NCBI GenBank assembly: GCA_021229015.1 | Contig: CM037787.1 | Span: forward strand, 40,976,629 to 41,040,628 | Origin: Solen grandis | Taxonomy: Eukaryota; Mollusca; Bivalvia; Adapedonta; Solenidae | Direction: 5' to 3' | Length of the DNA: 64,000 bases | Part shown: one piece after another, positions 1-13,644 of the stretch | Numbering within the stretch: position 1 is the stretch's first letter | How the letters are laid out: the number at the start of each line of letters is the position of its first letter | Notes under the pieces: model-generated | Seen by the model: the letters and a program-made list of their open reading frames with translations, nothing else | Told to the model about the DNA's origin: nothing | Databases searched by the model: none | Made by a program: the position numbers and the translations under genes

Positions 1-2600
1 GTGAATTATAAAGTCAATCCCTTTTATTTTTTGTGGTATGCATGTTAACAATCGGGGAAGTAAAAGCTTATTAAAACAGCAGGTAAGATAGATTATTTAA
101 TTATTGGTCTATGTCAAATTAAACAAAAATGGATAAGGAATAGTGGTTCTTAGTATTGATCCTCTCAATACCTTTAATACTTAATGAATTTAAAATAATT
201 GTTATAGAAAAGCAAGAAAAGACAAGATGAAGTTATTGTTCTTGGTCACATCACATCCTTCCCATGTGTAAAGAATAATATCAATGCCTCCAATAGTTTT
301 TCAAATATTTTCTAGAAAAACATAATTTCACCATACAAGAAGGTAATAGAGATGAAGCAACGTAGTGTTATTGTTCTTGGTGAGTAAAGTTTGACCATTG
401 TATAAAGTATAAACTCAATCCCTTAAGTACCTTCGGAGTTGTGACATACAGATGCGACTAGAGACACTACATCATTTTAGACTCTAACAAGAAAAGATTA
501 AAAACAAAATGTTTCAATTGACGGCTTACATTAAACATACTGTCTCCCTCTCATTTCTATTGTTTTGACTTTATAACCGAACCTGTCTATGCGCAGGACA
601 CTCATATTAGAAAAATCGACCTCTCTATAAATGATATATATAGAGAGAGGGGTCATTTTTTACTGAATATCAGGGTCCTGTGGTCTATGATATAAATCAA
701 ACTCAGAATAATGGTAGAATAAAAATTAAAAACTAGAACTAAATAATCTATATATAACACCCCCCCCCCCCCCCCCAAAAAAAAAGGGGGCCCTTGCAAG
801 AACAAAATACTGAACAGCGCTCTTGCCGATTGAGTTAATTTCGCAGCCACAAATTTGTAAATAAGGTTATTTATAGCTAGTTTAATGAATGAAACTCAGG
901 ATGAACACTGAATTATAAACTTGCTTCTTTTACAGTTTTATTTGCACAGAAATTGTGATTATACCAAATGCTTTCAATATCCTGCAATATATCTAACTTT
1001 TATCAAAACTGCAATGTTGACCTACAACCAGTGGGATTATTTTTCAACGCGAATGTATGGATAAGTGACGGTAATGTGATTGTAAGTATGTGATTTGCTT
1101 CAAACTAATCACAAATCTACTACTGTACTACCTAATATGCTGCAAAATAAAAAAGATAAAAGACGGGAGAGGGGAAGAGACTAATAATCTCTTTTTCAGA
1201 AGCTTCCATGTAGATAACATCATACCTACTGCTTAAGCACTGATATCAATCGATAGGGGCGAGATGTATTTCCATTTATGTCCGTCTTGCGTTCCATAAG
1301 TATATCAGCAACTGCTTCTGCATTTTCTCTTTATCGACGTCTCTGTTAAAGTCGTTTCCGACCTGAATATAGCACGCGTTTTTGCAATAGGACCATGTGT
1401 ATTTGACCCTGCCTCGTATCCGAGGGCATATATTGTAAGGTCAATATCAAAAATCTATTCAATAATTCCATGTTCTGAAAAATTTGCATATAAATTTGAA
1501 ATATCATATTAACTTAACTAGTCTTGTTTCGTTAAACATTCACCATCTCTAATTTGAATACCCATGAATTAGTCTACGTGTTTATACATGTATATAAGTG
1601 GTGTGTGTTTCCTTATCAAAATTTATAATGCAAACTGACTTATTGAATCCTTGGGTTATTTTAAACTTATTTGTTTACTTGTCATATTCTTTAGTTAACT
1701 ATTTATTACACATGCTACTATGATATAAAAGTATTCGAATTGAATTAGACCTAGTAAGATCATTGATGATAATAAATATCTTTATAAAGGTTGTGGATGG
1801 ACACAACTTAGAAAACTGAGGGAATATCAAATATTTAAAAATGTTCATATTTTTAATGTACTTAACAATAATGTTCATTTATTTCCACCCCTTATTGGGT
1901 GAGATATGATACAGATTTACGTTGATCTCGTATTCCATATTTTTTATGTATTGTCATTTTAAAACTCTTTCTTATTCTAGATCTTTTTTTAAATACATTT
2001 GGAAAGAGGAAGTCATCTGTTCTGTTTGTTGACCTTCCGAGTACTTTTATTGACCATTTTCTTGGATGATCCCAGCTAAGCTGTTTTACGTACGTTCATA
2101 GTCAATTTCTATATAAGTGATAATGTTTCGAGCTACTTGGAATTTCCAAACATTCAATCATTGTATCGTCAACTTCGGAGTAAATTAATGTCCTTAGAGC
2201 AAAAATTATTATTGAAGATATAATACTAGATAAAAAAAAATAATCTATACATTTTTTTTCTTCAATTTCGCCCTTCAGATTTAGGTGATTTTTTTTTTCA
2301 AAATTAAGAACATACTGGTGCATTATATCCTTGATGGTAGTTCAGGAATCACCTTATTTAAGATAAATAATCAAATTCCGCTACATATACCCTACCATTT
2401 TTACATGTGTTTTGCACTAACATTTGTTTTATTAAGCCCATTAAGGTTTTTTATTATATTATCAGAAAAAACAACAACCGAAAATATATATAATTCCTAT
2501 GGTAAGGATCGTAACTTTTATATAATAGCTTGTGTTTCAATGTCATTTTTGGGGGTTTAGGAATATATTTAACCCGAACTATTTAAAACTGAACGGTAAC
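1..2600. other. intergenic, no gene found
   Basis: No coding region is recognisable. Between about 227 and 470 there are two diverged copies of a roughly 125-bp unit sharing GTTATTGTTCTTGGT; the same phrase recurs in the tandem core near 44.0-44.7 kb, so this is probably a decayed repeat of that type. A 17-base C run lies at 760-776, followed by an A run and GGGGG. Short open frames here have no family motif. Confidence 0.6.
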
Positions 2601-2789
2601 TCCCAGAAACTGTAAAAAAAGGGACAAAGATGACACATATGAGTGCCTTAACCGGGATGTCTCATGTCTTCTTGAGATAAACAAAGTGCTGAAACACTGC
2701 AGTTTCACGCCTAAGACATGTGGTATGATACCACAACCGGTCATATTATCATGACACTAGGCCAACAAGTCCTGGAAATAAGGGGCTAT

Positions 2790-2882
2790 GTCAGTATCTT
2801 TTAGCGACTTTGGTGTGTCGCAGTCGGGGATCCTTGTTTAAGCGCGGCAGCTCTATCCACTCGGCAATCTGGACCGGAACAA
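2790..2882 (-). repeat. tRNA-like SINE head fragment
   Basis: Read on the minus strand this has an A-box-like GCCGAGTGGATAGAG followed about 30 bases later by a degraded B-box-like GATCCCCGACTGC. The spacing suits a tRNA-derived SINE promoter, but the B box is too damaged for a functional tRNA. It lies about 350 bases upstream of the receptor gene. Confidence 0.5.
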
Positions 2883-3231
2883 ACAAACTTACATATTCTA
2901 CATGTTAAACTGTTCTACAACAAACAAAACAACGCTTCTTCTAAATTAATTTATTACTGTAATTATAGATGCTGATTATCTAAAAAAAATCTATTTTCAT
3001 TTTTACTTATTAGGAATCTATATGACGTAACATAATTAAACATCACGCATGTACTTAATTTCCTGACTACTAGTAGTTGTCAATCAATAGCTAAGCGTCC
3101 AATTTGCCATCGTTTTCTGACAACAACTAAACCATTTCCGAGTTTCCGATTCAATAGACGTGATTGAATATTAAGCTTTGTTTAATGTTTGATTTTCTAA
3201 AGCTTTAAATATTCGGTGTAAACTCGACGGA

Positions 3232-4562
3232 ATGGCATTTGGTCATAAAATTGTGTTTAGTAAAGCAAAGGAATATCATAGCAATATGTATATATTTATC
3301 CTTCTTGTTCTAGTCAGTGTTCATGGACAAGTGGAAGGGTATTCTATGCAAGATGTAGACAGACTTATGAATGATCTATTATCAGGTCATTCTCCATTGG
3401 CAAGACCAACAGCTAATCATTCTGAAACCACTGAAGTGGATTTCGAAATTTATCTTGTAGCAATAACGGAATTTGATGAAGTTAAAGAGACCTTAACGCT
3501 CAACGCTATTATAATACTTCAGTGGACTGACGACTATATGGTATGGGATCCTGACACCTATGGTGGGATTGAAGATTTTGCTGCTGATGGGTCTCTTCTC
3601 TGGCAGCCAAAACTAACGCTCATAAATACTGTAAAGGATATAAAGCCTGAAGGGCAAGATTGGGCTAGTGTGCGTGTCTACCACGATGGAAATGTTACAA
3701 TGATAAGTGGTTCGGTAATCTCCATACCATGTCCTGTAGATGTGTCATATTACCAATGGACACCCTGACTTGCAATCTAAAATTTGTCTCTTGGGGCTTC
3801 TTTCCTGAAGAGGTCATCGCCAGATTTTCTGAAAGAACATTCAAAACTGATCTATTTGAAGGACATGGAGGATGGGATGTTGTCAACTCTCGTGTATCTT
3901 TAGAAAAAATCAGCGTCTTAAATGTCCAAATATCCTTAAAGAGAAAATCAACTTTTATTATTGTTAACACAGTTGTACCTCTCACCATGATGGGGATAGC
4001 AAGCCTGACCGTCTTCCTTCTCCCAATCGAAACTGGGGAAAGAGTTTCTTACAGCAGTACCATAGTCATGGCCATTGCATTGTTCTTGTCAGTGATTGGC
4101 GACAGTTTGCCTAAAACTTCGAACCCTGTTCCTATTATATCCTTCTACCTGATCTCAATCCTGAGTCTTAGTGTTGCAATAATGTTTGCCAACATTGGTA
4201 TCTTGAGGACATTTCATTCAAAACAGCGAGAAGTAATTTCAGATCAGTGTTATTGGATTATGAAGATGTTAATATTTCTAAAGTGTATTCCCAATTTAGG
4301 AAAGGTCCGACGACCACCGTTAGAGGCAAAAGGCGGACACTGTAAATGCACTGGTGATACCTCGGTAAATACTGTTGAGCCAGTGTCACAAGACGGAAAT
4401 GAAAAGCAAGAACATGAATGTACATCAGAAATGGACTCATTTCATAATTACAATGTTGATGATTTGAGTTCAGGACTAAATTCGTTTCTCGTGATTATCT
4501 TTTCAAGTGCTTATCTTATCATAACAATAGCTTTTTTTTTCTTAATGTATTTGAACACATAA
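3232..4562 (+). CDS. nicotinic-receptor-like Cys-loop channel subunit, intronless, one frameshift
   Basis: Pentameric ligand-gated ion channel subunit of the plasma membrane, closest in pattern to nicotinic acetylcholine receptors. The first frame runs 3232-3768 and the second continues to the TAA at 4562. A start at 3288 minus two bases (ATG at 3286) is preferred over 3232 because it places the hydrophobic signal peptide MYIFILLVLVSVHGQ at the N-terminus. The extracellular domain has the WTDD and LWQPKL segments and a Cys-loop whose cysteines are codons 3730 and 3771. Four membrane segments follow: M1 after KRKSTF, M2 after GER, M3 after NPVPI, and M4 near the C-terminus, with a variable cytoplasmic loop before M4. 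The glutamate of GER before M2 suits a cation channel. The vicinal CC of alpha subunits was not found. The frames part at 3753-3756, where one C is missing compared with the paralogue at 10.7-12.0 kb. No introns are present. AATAAA near 5114 is a possible polyadenylation signal. The frameshift could be an assembly error or a real lesion. Confidence 0.83.
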
Positions 4563-5369
4563 ACCATTATGGCTTAAATATTTTTTCCTTTATATTGATT
4601 TTCTTTCTTTTACACCTTTGTGATGTTTCTTTTTCTACGCTTTAGAATCATTGACATTAACATAGATTGTTCTTGCATGACTTATATGCATATCTGAGAA
4701 GGTAATATTATCGGTTGCCAAATCATCATATACATTTTTTAGGCCGTCTATGCGTTTATTGTGTGTTATTCTTACAGTACTTTGTTAAAATCATATATCT
4801 AATGATTGGATGTTGCTTCTGGTTTGTATAATACCTATGATTACAGACCTAAGCACCTGGTTGTACATGTAAGGTACCAAATGAGCCTAAGTTTTTGCAA
4901 TGATTATATCAAGCAGACTTTTTGCCTAAATTATCTTTTTTTACTCTATATGACTATATCTAGATTTGTTCTCTGCATAGTAAGTACCTCTATATATCAA
5001 TTTCATTGACATCAGTTATCTAATCTTTTTTAATTATTTTTGGTGTCTTTGTCAAGTTTTAGCAGAAGTAATTGTAAGTCACATACTATATTTTTCTCCA
5101 AGGCCTATTCCAATAAATTTGTATATTGCAATACATTCTTTGAGGATTAAAAATATATACATGTATGTATTGTATGCTATTAGGAGGCATTGGCTTAATC
5201 GGCTATAGCTTGTGTTTTAAAAAAGAATTATTCTAAAAAAGTCATTATGCAAAACTAAAACAAAAAGCAATAACTGTATTGAATGAAAATGCATCTTCTG
5301 TTTAGGATTTTAAAGATCTTACACAATATACTTTCTATTGTTATAAAGACTACCAAACAGCGTCGTCGT

Positions 5370-5455
<86 letters not shown>

Positions 5456-8400
5456 TTTGGCATTGGCAAATACAACATGACATAAACATTTCTGCAATAA
5501 AAATAAAAACTATAGGAATATAAATAAATGAATATTATAGTTATATAATAAAACCATGTTATAAATACCAGCACCAGGGTTAGCACAAGAAAGAGAGAAC
5601 TCTTGTTTCCATTGTGGACCCTTATGTGGTAATATGACACGGAGAGGCAAAACTAAGTTTACAATTACAATAAATTATCACAGTAATCATACAGTATTAT
5701 ATCACAGAAAATTTATAGTATTTAATAAAATGTTGCATATCACATAGTAAAGTTTATCACAAGTATTAACCGGTATAACACATTGTTGTAAAGAAAGAAG
5801 TTATGAAATATGGTGCTGGTGATCAGTATTACCTGGGAAATAATTCATTCATACTTACTTTCCATCCATGACATTTCGTCAGCAGTAATTGTCATTAGGG
5901 TCAGTGTCGTAGGCAATGTCGGCAGACGCAGTCACATGGCATTGCTTCTAATGTTGAAAGCATTATTTTCGAAAGTTATGTCATGCCGAGATTTTAAGCG
6001 TTCAAACCATCAAACAGAAGCTTCTAAGTCTAACTTTAAGACTCTGAGTTGTGCTACGAAGATTTTTGACTTATTTCGCATTTTATTACCGCAATGTTTT
6101 ACTTGTGCTGTCTTGAAATGCATTGTTTTGAGATTGTGTGGCTAAATATCGATGAATAAAACTACATCCGAGACGTCAGCCAGACGCTCAATGGTAACTG
6201 CAAAGAATCTCCAGTTTTAGTGTAGCTGTTGAAAAGTCAAGGTCTTTTTGCAAGCCGAACGATGATTCGAATCAGTGTGTAGAAAGGCAAGAAAAAAAGA
6301 AGGCTGCATAAGATGCAAATGAAAAAAAACAAACAATTATTCATTTTTAGATTTATATGTTTTTTTCATCAGTATCTGCCCGTACGATTCAAACTGATAT
6401 TACGGCTTCAGTTTTTTTTTAGTTTTACATGGGAGAAATTGGCGAGATTCTGTCGGTTCAGAGCTCTTCCGACAGAACGTTTTTTTTTCAGTTCGCGAAC
6501 TGTTTAAGGGAAATTTCTTTAGCCAGAGGGTGTTTTTTGTACTCATTCATCCATTCTTAGCAAAATAAGACCAATGTTATGAAAATCTACCGATATTCAA
6601 AGGATTTACGGCAATTGAAACGGCGGGATGTACGTTTTCCATAGATTAAGTTACCTTATTCTTGTATTTAAGGTCACTGGTAATTTCATTATTATTATTG
6701 TAGGTACAATTTTATATTATTTAAATCACAGTATTTTCAAAAAATGGACAGTACTTCGGTCAGAGCAACATAACGGGTACCTACAGCTCTTAAAATAAGA
6801 CTGCTTTTATCAACTGACTGATGGTGTTTCATATAAACATTTCGAGGTAAGGGTGAACTGCAAAAGAATAATTTGGAAAAATGTGAGCGATACTTTTTAT
6901 CAGTGGAATGTGTTTTATAGAAAGACTATAAACTTTATTTTTATAGGACGAATGCACTAATTTTAACCACATATAACCAGTCTATCGAATAATAGCTAAG
7001 CATCTTATTTGTTAGTGTAGAGGTTGTGTAAGGATTCGAAATTTTTAATAGTATATATGACATTTTAAAATAAAAATAATGTTATTGAATATTTTTTGTT
7101 AAAAGTTATATTGGGGACAACAGCGCGGGCCCCAATCACTGCTGCTTTAAATAAATACTGCATTGTAAATTTCATTCTGTAGAATGTACATTAGTGTTGA
7201 GATGCTATTTGTGTTTTCTCTTAGTTCGTTCCAGATTATCAAGTTTAAAGTGAGTATTTACGTCTTTGATATTGAGCCATTTATAAGGAACAACTGTGTC
7301 ATGCTTGTTGAATACTATATTGTGTATATGTCATAGTGTGTTTAATTTGTATTCTAAATATATGTAGAAATAAAATGATATGAAATAAGAAAGAGTATTG
7401 TTCTAATGTTTGTCATTTTCCATATATCTTAAAAAAATGCAATTACCCTACAATAAAACAAGCTCAAGAAGAGAGAGAGAGATAGGAGGGACCACCCCTC
7501 AATTTGGAAGGTGCCATTTTTATTGTTTTGAACCTACCGTTCAAACACTTAAGCTTATGAACGATTAATATCAGTTACTTCTTCAATAGTTTAGGATTGA
7601 TATCTGTCATTACACATGTCACTACAAAAATATCGTTTTAGTAGAATTCAAATGTAGTAACAGATCCTATCAGATCGGTGGCTGTTATAAAGAGTGTGTA
7701 CATTGATTAACGACAAGTTTACGAGTCGATGATGATGATGTTTTAAAAAGCGGAACATTTGTTTGTTTATTTTAAACTTCCCAACTAAAACAACTTTTAT
7801 TTAAGAATGATTCCATTATTAAAAATATAGCCCCCTTGTTTCTGCAATGGTGTATGATTCTTATGCTGCCCTGGGGGTCCGTTTTACTGAACTTCGTACG
7901 AAAAAAAAAATATATTTTTCTCTTTACAAAATAAATAAGTTTAAAAACTTAAATAGTAAGATAAAGGTTCAACTAAATGAAGGCAAATATAAAAAAAAGA
8001 AGTTTATGGATATAAGTTTTCTTTTCCTTTGGTTTAAACATATTTATTAAAGCATTTAAATTGCAAATTTACAATATGACAATATATAATTTCGGGATAG
8101 GGTTGGAAGCCGAAGCATATTTAAAAAAATCTCTCACGTGTTAATGGTTGATACATTGCATTATTTACACAACTGTTGCTATGCTCCAATGATAATATCA
8201 AGTACTGTTAAGAAGAAATGAAAAATAAATAAGAATAGGGATGAAGAAAAACATAGTGAATGAACGAAACTTTAAAGAGCGAAACAGATATTTAGAATAG
8301 AAATCGAGTTACCTGGCAAGAGGGGGTGGGGTTAGGCTTTGATTAAACTGTTTTGTATTCTCAGTGAATTTCTCAACATCACAAAATACACGTTTGTTTT

Positions 8401-8998
8401 GATCCACGGAAAGTAGTTCACTACGGTATGTTAGTCTGTTGGAAGTTATAGTGGTATTCAAGGCCATATTTCGAACAGATTCCATCATATGAGACGGGCG
8501 TTTGCATAGTTTTGACAGTGTAAAAATATGTTAATAATGTGTTAATGTTTACTAGTATTCGACTCCAAATATACATAACCGAGAGTGTACGATATTTTTT
8601 GCAATAAGATTACTATTTAAGGAACTACATTCTTTCTTTTAATAATTGTTCAAATTCGTTTACAAATATGCATGAAAGAGAGTGTGTTTCAAAGGTTGAA
8701 TTATCTTGTACAAATCTTGAATATATATCTATATGCTAATGTGGACAAATATTTTGACTGTGTACAATACGTACAAGCCTATGCGGACAGTGTATTTTTA
8801 CTTATTCAATACGCTGTGACATTAGATGATGTCGACTGTACATATAAAAGAAAAAAAATCACGATTTTCATAGATTTTGATTATGTACATATGAAACTGT
8901 TCAAGTGAAGTTAACAAATGCGCATCAATATTTACAACGTTTATCATTTCCTTTAATTTTTTCACTTTTCTTTTTTTTAGGTTGTTGTTGTTGTATTA
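4563..8998. other. intergenic, no gene found
   Basis: AT-rich sequence with a GATA-type microsatellite at 5371-5455, a short hairpin around 6450-6480 (TTCTGTCGG against CCGACAGAA), and a GA run near 7472. Open frames at 5810-6145, 7847-8050 and 8672-8908 have no recognisable motif and look like chance. Confidence 0.55.
5371..5455. repeat. (GATA)n microsatellite
   Basis: About 21 uninterrupted or nearly uninterrupted AGAT/GATA units, broken once near 5417 by AGAATAG. Confidence 0.95.
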
Positions 8999-9000
8999 GG

Positions 9001-9118
9001 ATTTACCGTCGCTTCCTCACATTAAAAATCCGATGTCCCTTCCGGGATTCGAACCCACAGCGGTGAGGGGCTGAGAGATTTGTAGTCTACAACTGTAACC
9101 GCTCGGCCACGGCGGCCC
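9001..9118 (-). repeat. tRNA-headed SINE fragment (family 2)
   Basis: On the minus strand it reads GGCCGAGCGGTTACAG (A box) and later GGGTTCGAATCCC (B box), then the ATGTGAGGAAGC body start shared with the copies at 33.4, 54.6 and 62.1 kb. It is truncated shortly after the body begins. The intact boxes resemble a tRNA, but the shared body shows it is a SINE. Confidence 0.75.
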
Positions 9119-10012
9119 CTTTTTTCGGTAGCCTTTAGGGTATCAACTTATTGATAATAGACTTGTAAAGTTCTTTGAAATTGGACAATATTTAATTTTC
9201 AAAGTCATATCTTTTTTTTTTCGTATTCTCAAGTTGACGATTATTATATCGATAGTTATAGAATATTAACTTTATCGAAATCATCTTAGAATACTTAAGT
9301 CCTAAACATAATCAAAAACATTTCACTCGAATTCTTACTACTTTACTACTTATGTTCACACCAGTCGTATTAACTTTCTTTAAGTAATGCATAATATACT
9401 TCAACACAAATAAATAAGATATAATAGTCATACAATTAACTAGGAGACGCTGAACAAAATTGTTCCTTGAAAAACGCCAAGGAATGTTTTATTTCTATCA
9501 TTGAAAACACCCTAATATATATTTTACCATTCATGATGTACGAAAGAAGGTCTTAATGAGCATAGTGCTTCCGACCTGATTTCTGAATTGCTTTATTGAA
9601 ATGTAGATTGTGTATATGCTAAAGAACAGCATAAAATAACAAATGTATCATAAATGGGCATATCAAATTTCTTATAACAATTCATTGGTCGGAGTCACTG
9701 ACAAGGTGAGATTAAATATTCCTGGTTTAATATGTAAATGTCCATCTCTTGTAAACTGTATGAACTGGTATTAAACAATTTTAAATACAAGTTTTCATTC
9801 TTTTTGTTATCATGTATAAGCAAAGATGAAATGTAAATAAAGATACTGTAACTACTACATGTACTACTACTAATTAAATGGATAAATGAGGTTGAATATA
9901 TAACAAACATGAATAAATGTATGTTCTTATATGTTTATGTTTAAGTTAGTCAATAGTATTTTATCATTATGAACTATCAAGTGATTATTGTGCCGAAGAG
10001 CCATAGCAAGTT

Positions 10013-10055
<43 letters not shown>

Positions 10056-10740
10056 TTAATTTTATTAAAAGTATATATATATATATGTCTGTAAGAATTC
10101 TGATTTATTTCATTAAAATCAATGAAATAGGGTCTTATTTAGTTTAGTTACGATGATTTTATCCATTACAATGGTAGGCTCAGTTGACGTACTTTACAAC
10201 TATATATATAACATTGGAAAAGGCGGCACATTTTAGTCAAATTAGTCTACTTAGTGACATCCCGTTACATTTTATGTTGTCTTTTTATTTTGTTTTTTAA
10301 ACCGGACAAAGGATTACAGCCAAAATCATTCTGCCATATCCATTTACAAGAAATATGCGCCTTAATAACAATATAAAAATAAACACGGAGGATGAATACA
10401 GTAATTCTGTCGGTGTGTTACTCTGACAAAGCACGAGAAGAAATAAACCAAGCACAGTATCATTTTATTGGATTTTATAATCAAATGATTTCAAAAATTT
10501 CATAAAGATTTTCAGTACCAACCATACAGAGTTCTTTCTGAATTTCTGGTAATATTATTCTTTTTACATAAAATATCCCTAGATAATCACCTGCGCCGTA
10601 TGTGAGCTAAAAGAGGCAAGTGTGTAACAGATATATCTAAACAAATATCAATGATTAATATTCTAAAGGAATATAAGTCAGCTGAGTAAAATCACATCAA
10701 ATGCAGTTAAAATAAATCTTTCTATTCACAGAAAAGAAAG
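9119..10740. other. intergenic, AT-rich
   Basis: No coding signal found. It contains an (AT)n run at about 10015-10052, followed after an AT-rich spacer by a second short (AT)n run near 10072-10086. Confidence 0.55.
10015..10052. repeat. (AT)n microsatellite
   Basis: About 19 consecutive AT units. Confidence 0.95.
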
Positions 10741-10745
10741 TCGAG

Positions 10746-12056
10746 CTATGTGTTAATTGACATTACGAGGAAAAATGTAGTAGTTGTAATACCGAAACCA
10801 CTTGCAAATAATATCACGAGAAAGAAATTTAGTCCAGAACACAAATCATCTACAGTATAATTATGAAATGAGTCCAATTCTGATGTGTGATCTTCTTTGT
10901 TATTTCCGACTGGACAGTCATGTGACTCGGACTCAACAGAATACAACGATAAATCGTCATTGTTGTCTTCTTTTTTGTTAACGCTATTTGCCTTTAAAGG
11001 AAATCTTCGAACTTGACCAACGTTGTGAATACACTTTAGAAATATTAAAATCTTTATCGTCCAGTAAAACAACTGAATATTGTTGTCGCTGTTCTGCATG
11101 AAATATCCTTAATATGCAATGTTGGCGAACATTATGACAAGCTTAGACTCAGGATAGACATTATGTAGAAGGACAACAGTGGTACTGGGCTCGAGGTTTT
11201 AGGTAAACTGTCGGAAATCACTGATAGGAACACTGCAATAGCCATGACTGAAGTATGCTAAATGATACTCGTCCCAGATTCAACAGGGAGAAGAAAGACG
11301 ACCAAGCTTGCTGTTCCCCTCATGATTAGAGGAATAATGATGTTGATAAACACAAATGTTGATTTTCTCTTCAGGGAAATTTGGACAATTAAGTTGTAAT
11401 CGATATCAAGAAACATATGGGTGTTAACAACATCCCAGCCTCCATGTCCCTCAAATGCACTAGTGTCGATAGTATTTTTTAACAATTTTCCTATGACCTC
11501 ATCCTCTGAATGGGCCCCAAAATGAAAATTTTAGATTGCATGTCTGGGTGTCCATTGGGTAATATGTAACATCGACAGGGCATGGAATGGAGATCAACAA
11601 ACCACTGTAAGACAAAACATTTCCTCCGGAATAGACAATAACAGTGGACCCATCTTTGCCAACTCTCCTGAAATCATTTACATTGTTCAAGAGCATGAGC
11701 TCTGGCTGCCAGATGAGAGATCCATCCAAAAGGAAATGCTCTACTTTCTCATACTCTTCAGGACCCCAGATCATGTAATCATCCTCCAGCGAGACTTATA
11801 GCAGCGTTGATTGTTAAGGTTCTCTTTAATTTCGTCATATTCTATTAATGATATCATAAACATTCGGAAAACTACTTCTGTGACTTCGAGTGATTAGCTG
11901 CAGGTCTAGTGTGTGGAGAATAATCTGTTAACAAATCATTCAAAGTCTATCTGCATCTTGTTTAGAGTATCCTTGTATTTGTCCAAGAAACTGACTAGAA
12001 TTAAAAGGCGACAAATAAGCATGTGCTGTGATATTCCATGAGAAAGTTTAACACCA
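10746..12056 (-). pseudogene. degenerate paralogue of the nicotinic-receptor-like gene
   Basis: The minus strand carries the same receptor as 3232-4562 in the same order: upstream region with the TTTGGTTATAA and CTAGTCAGT matches, N-terminal domain, Cys-loop (CPVDVTYYPMDTQTC), FEGHGGWDVVN, M1, M2-M3, the loop with WTIKILIFLKCIHNVG, the conserved ELDSFHNYTVDDL and M4, ending at a stop at 10746. The frame is broken at least four times: in the N-terminal part around 11770-11960, at about 11490 just after the Cys-loop, at about 11258 before M2, and between M3 and the cytoplasmic loop near 11100. The signal-peptide ATG is also lost. With so many independent lesions this is a dead copy, not an assembly artefact. 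Like the forward gene it has no introns. Confidence 0.85.
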
Positions 12057-12440
12057 CGTTATAACCAAATAAGTCTACTGTCAAGTGTCGTTAGGAACAT
12101 TTTTCTCATCGATTCTTTAAACAGTTCAGTATAAATCGAACAGGTTCATGGAAACGTGGTATAATACAAACATGTCCAGTTAGGGCCCATCATAGTAATT
12201 GTTTCATTTATTGACAAAAGCCAGGGTTGATGGACACACGTTTACTGATTATGGGTGTGCTAATGGAGGTTTTTAAAGCTGTCACTCAATGAGTAAAGAG
12301 AACAACTTTATATATTAATTTTCCAACATGGTTCTGTTTTAGTAAAATACTCACTAATGCATACCGTTAAACAGAATATAACTTCTACAACGATAAGATA
12401 TTTGATATGTTATCTGTACCTGTAGAGTTGTTTCCACAAA
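11880..12440 (-). repeat. segmental duplication, copy A
   Basis: The 5' part of the receptor pseudogene and about 400 bp of its upstream DNA. It aligns by eye with 13866-14400 in the same orientation, through landmarks such as TTATCCTTGTATTT, ACCACGTTATAACCAA and TATTGACA.AAG, so the duplicated unit included flanking non-coding DNA. Confidence 0.7.
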
Positions 12441-13110
12441 TAAATCAAATTCGGAAATTAATATATTGATATATTTAATATCAATCTACTGTATGAAGTC
12501 ATTTATCAAAAACATTCCTTGGGAATTTCTTTCATCATTTGTTGTTGTTGTTGTTTTTTCTCCTCAGCCACTAAACTCAGGTGGACGTAACATTTTTTTT
12601 TAAAATGATTTCAATAAAGGACTTAGGTAGAGGTCACATATCTTTTCCTAAAAAAATATTATCATAACGAGATTTATATGTCTGCAAATCTATGATAATT
12701 TTACATTCAATGTAATGTGAAGGTGTTACAAAAATAGGTTCTAGTGAAGAATGGCAAGAATATTTTTTACAGTGGTTATTAAGAACTAAAAAAATACTTC
12801 TAGAAACAGCGCCATGTACATATTTCAAACATGGCCTATTTTTATGTTTACTTTCTCAACCATACTTCGGTTATGGATATAAAATCCCTCATTAAAGATA
12901 AGGTATCAAATTTACGCTACGCTCCTTTTCATCAGACGTTTCACCTTTCAATTTCATTTTTAAATCAATGTACCGTGACGCAATTCGGAAATGAATTTAC
13001 CGACTGATGTATTGCATTTCTAATAAAGGGGTTATATGAGACCATAAAAAGGAAACACGTGATTACTTCAGTTTTTATCGAACACGAACACAGTAAGCAC
13101 TCCTTTTCTA
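12441..13110. other. intergenic, no gene found
   Basis: AT-rich spacer between the receptor pseudogene and the tandem-core-type element. The open frame on the minus strand at 12965-13510 overlaps the repeat end and has no family motif. Confidence 0.5.
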
Positions 13111-13644
13111 AAACAAAGAGAGAACCATGGTGGCCATGGAATCGCTCACCTGAAAACCAGGTATTAGTGGGAAGAAAAGAAACAGCAAATACCTTTTGAT
13201 ATTGTGGAAAATGGATTCTGCCCCCTGCAGCTATGAATCCAGTGAGTACTTTTGGACAAGAAGAATTTTTTAAATTTGTACTATATGCATATAAGAAAAT
13301 GAACTCCGCCCTAGCGGCCATGTTTTCATTATATGAAACCATATAATTTGAACAATCTTGGCAGAGAGTGACCCCAAGGAACATCTGTGAAAAATACGTT
13401 TGGAGGAGCAGATTTTTGAAGTTTTCTTTTTGTTTCTCTTTTTGTTGCCATAGCAACCCAATTTTGGCATGTAATTTAATTCTTTGAACAATTTGGAGGA
13501 AGACCACCAAAGGAACATTCCTATTAAGTTTTATGAAATTGGCTTAGTGGTTTAGGAGAAGATACCCTTCAAGTAATATTTGACGCAGACGCGGACATTC
13601 ATCGGAACAATAGCTCATTTTGAGCACGCTGTGCTCAGGTGAGT
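13111..13644 (-). mobile_element. non-autonomous element with palindromic ends, minus orientation
   Basis: On the minus strand it starts with CTCACCTGAGCAC followed by GTGCTCAAAATGAGCT, a palindromic hairpin, and ends with CAGGTGAGCGATTCCATGG and CTCTTTGTTT. Both ends match the elements at 20769-21302 and 56380-57156, and its length (about 530 bp) equals that of the first of these. No coding capacity is seen. It lies between the two receptor relics. Confidence 0.72.

Noticed and set aside
9001..9118. Leu/Ser-type tRNA gene on the minus strand
   Set aside because: Good A and B boxes, but the 3' sequence is the body of the family 2 SINE.
12965..13510. 181-residue open frame on the minus strand
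   Set aside because: Mostly within the palindromic-ended repeat element; no domain, and other copies of the element do not keep the frame.
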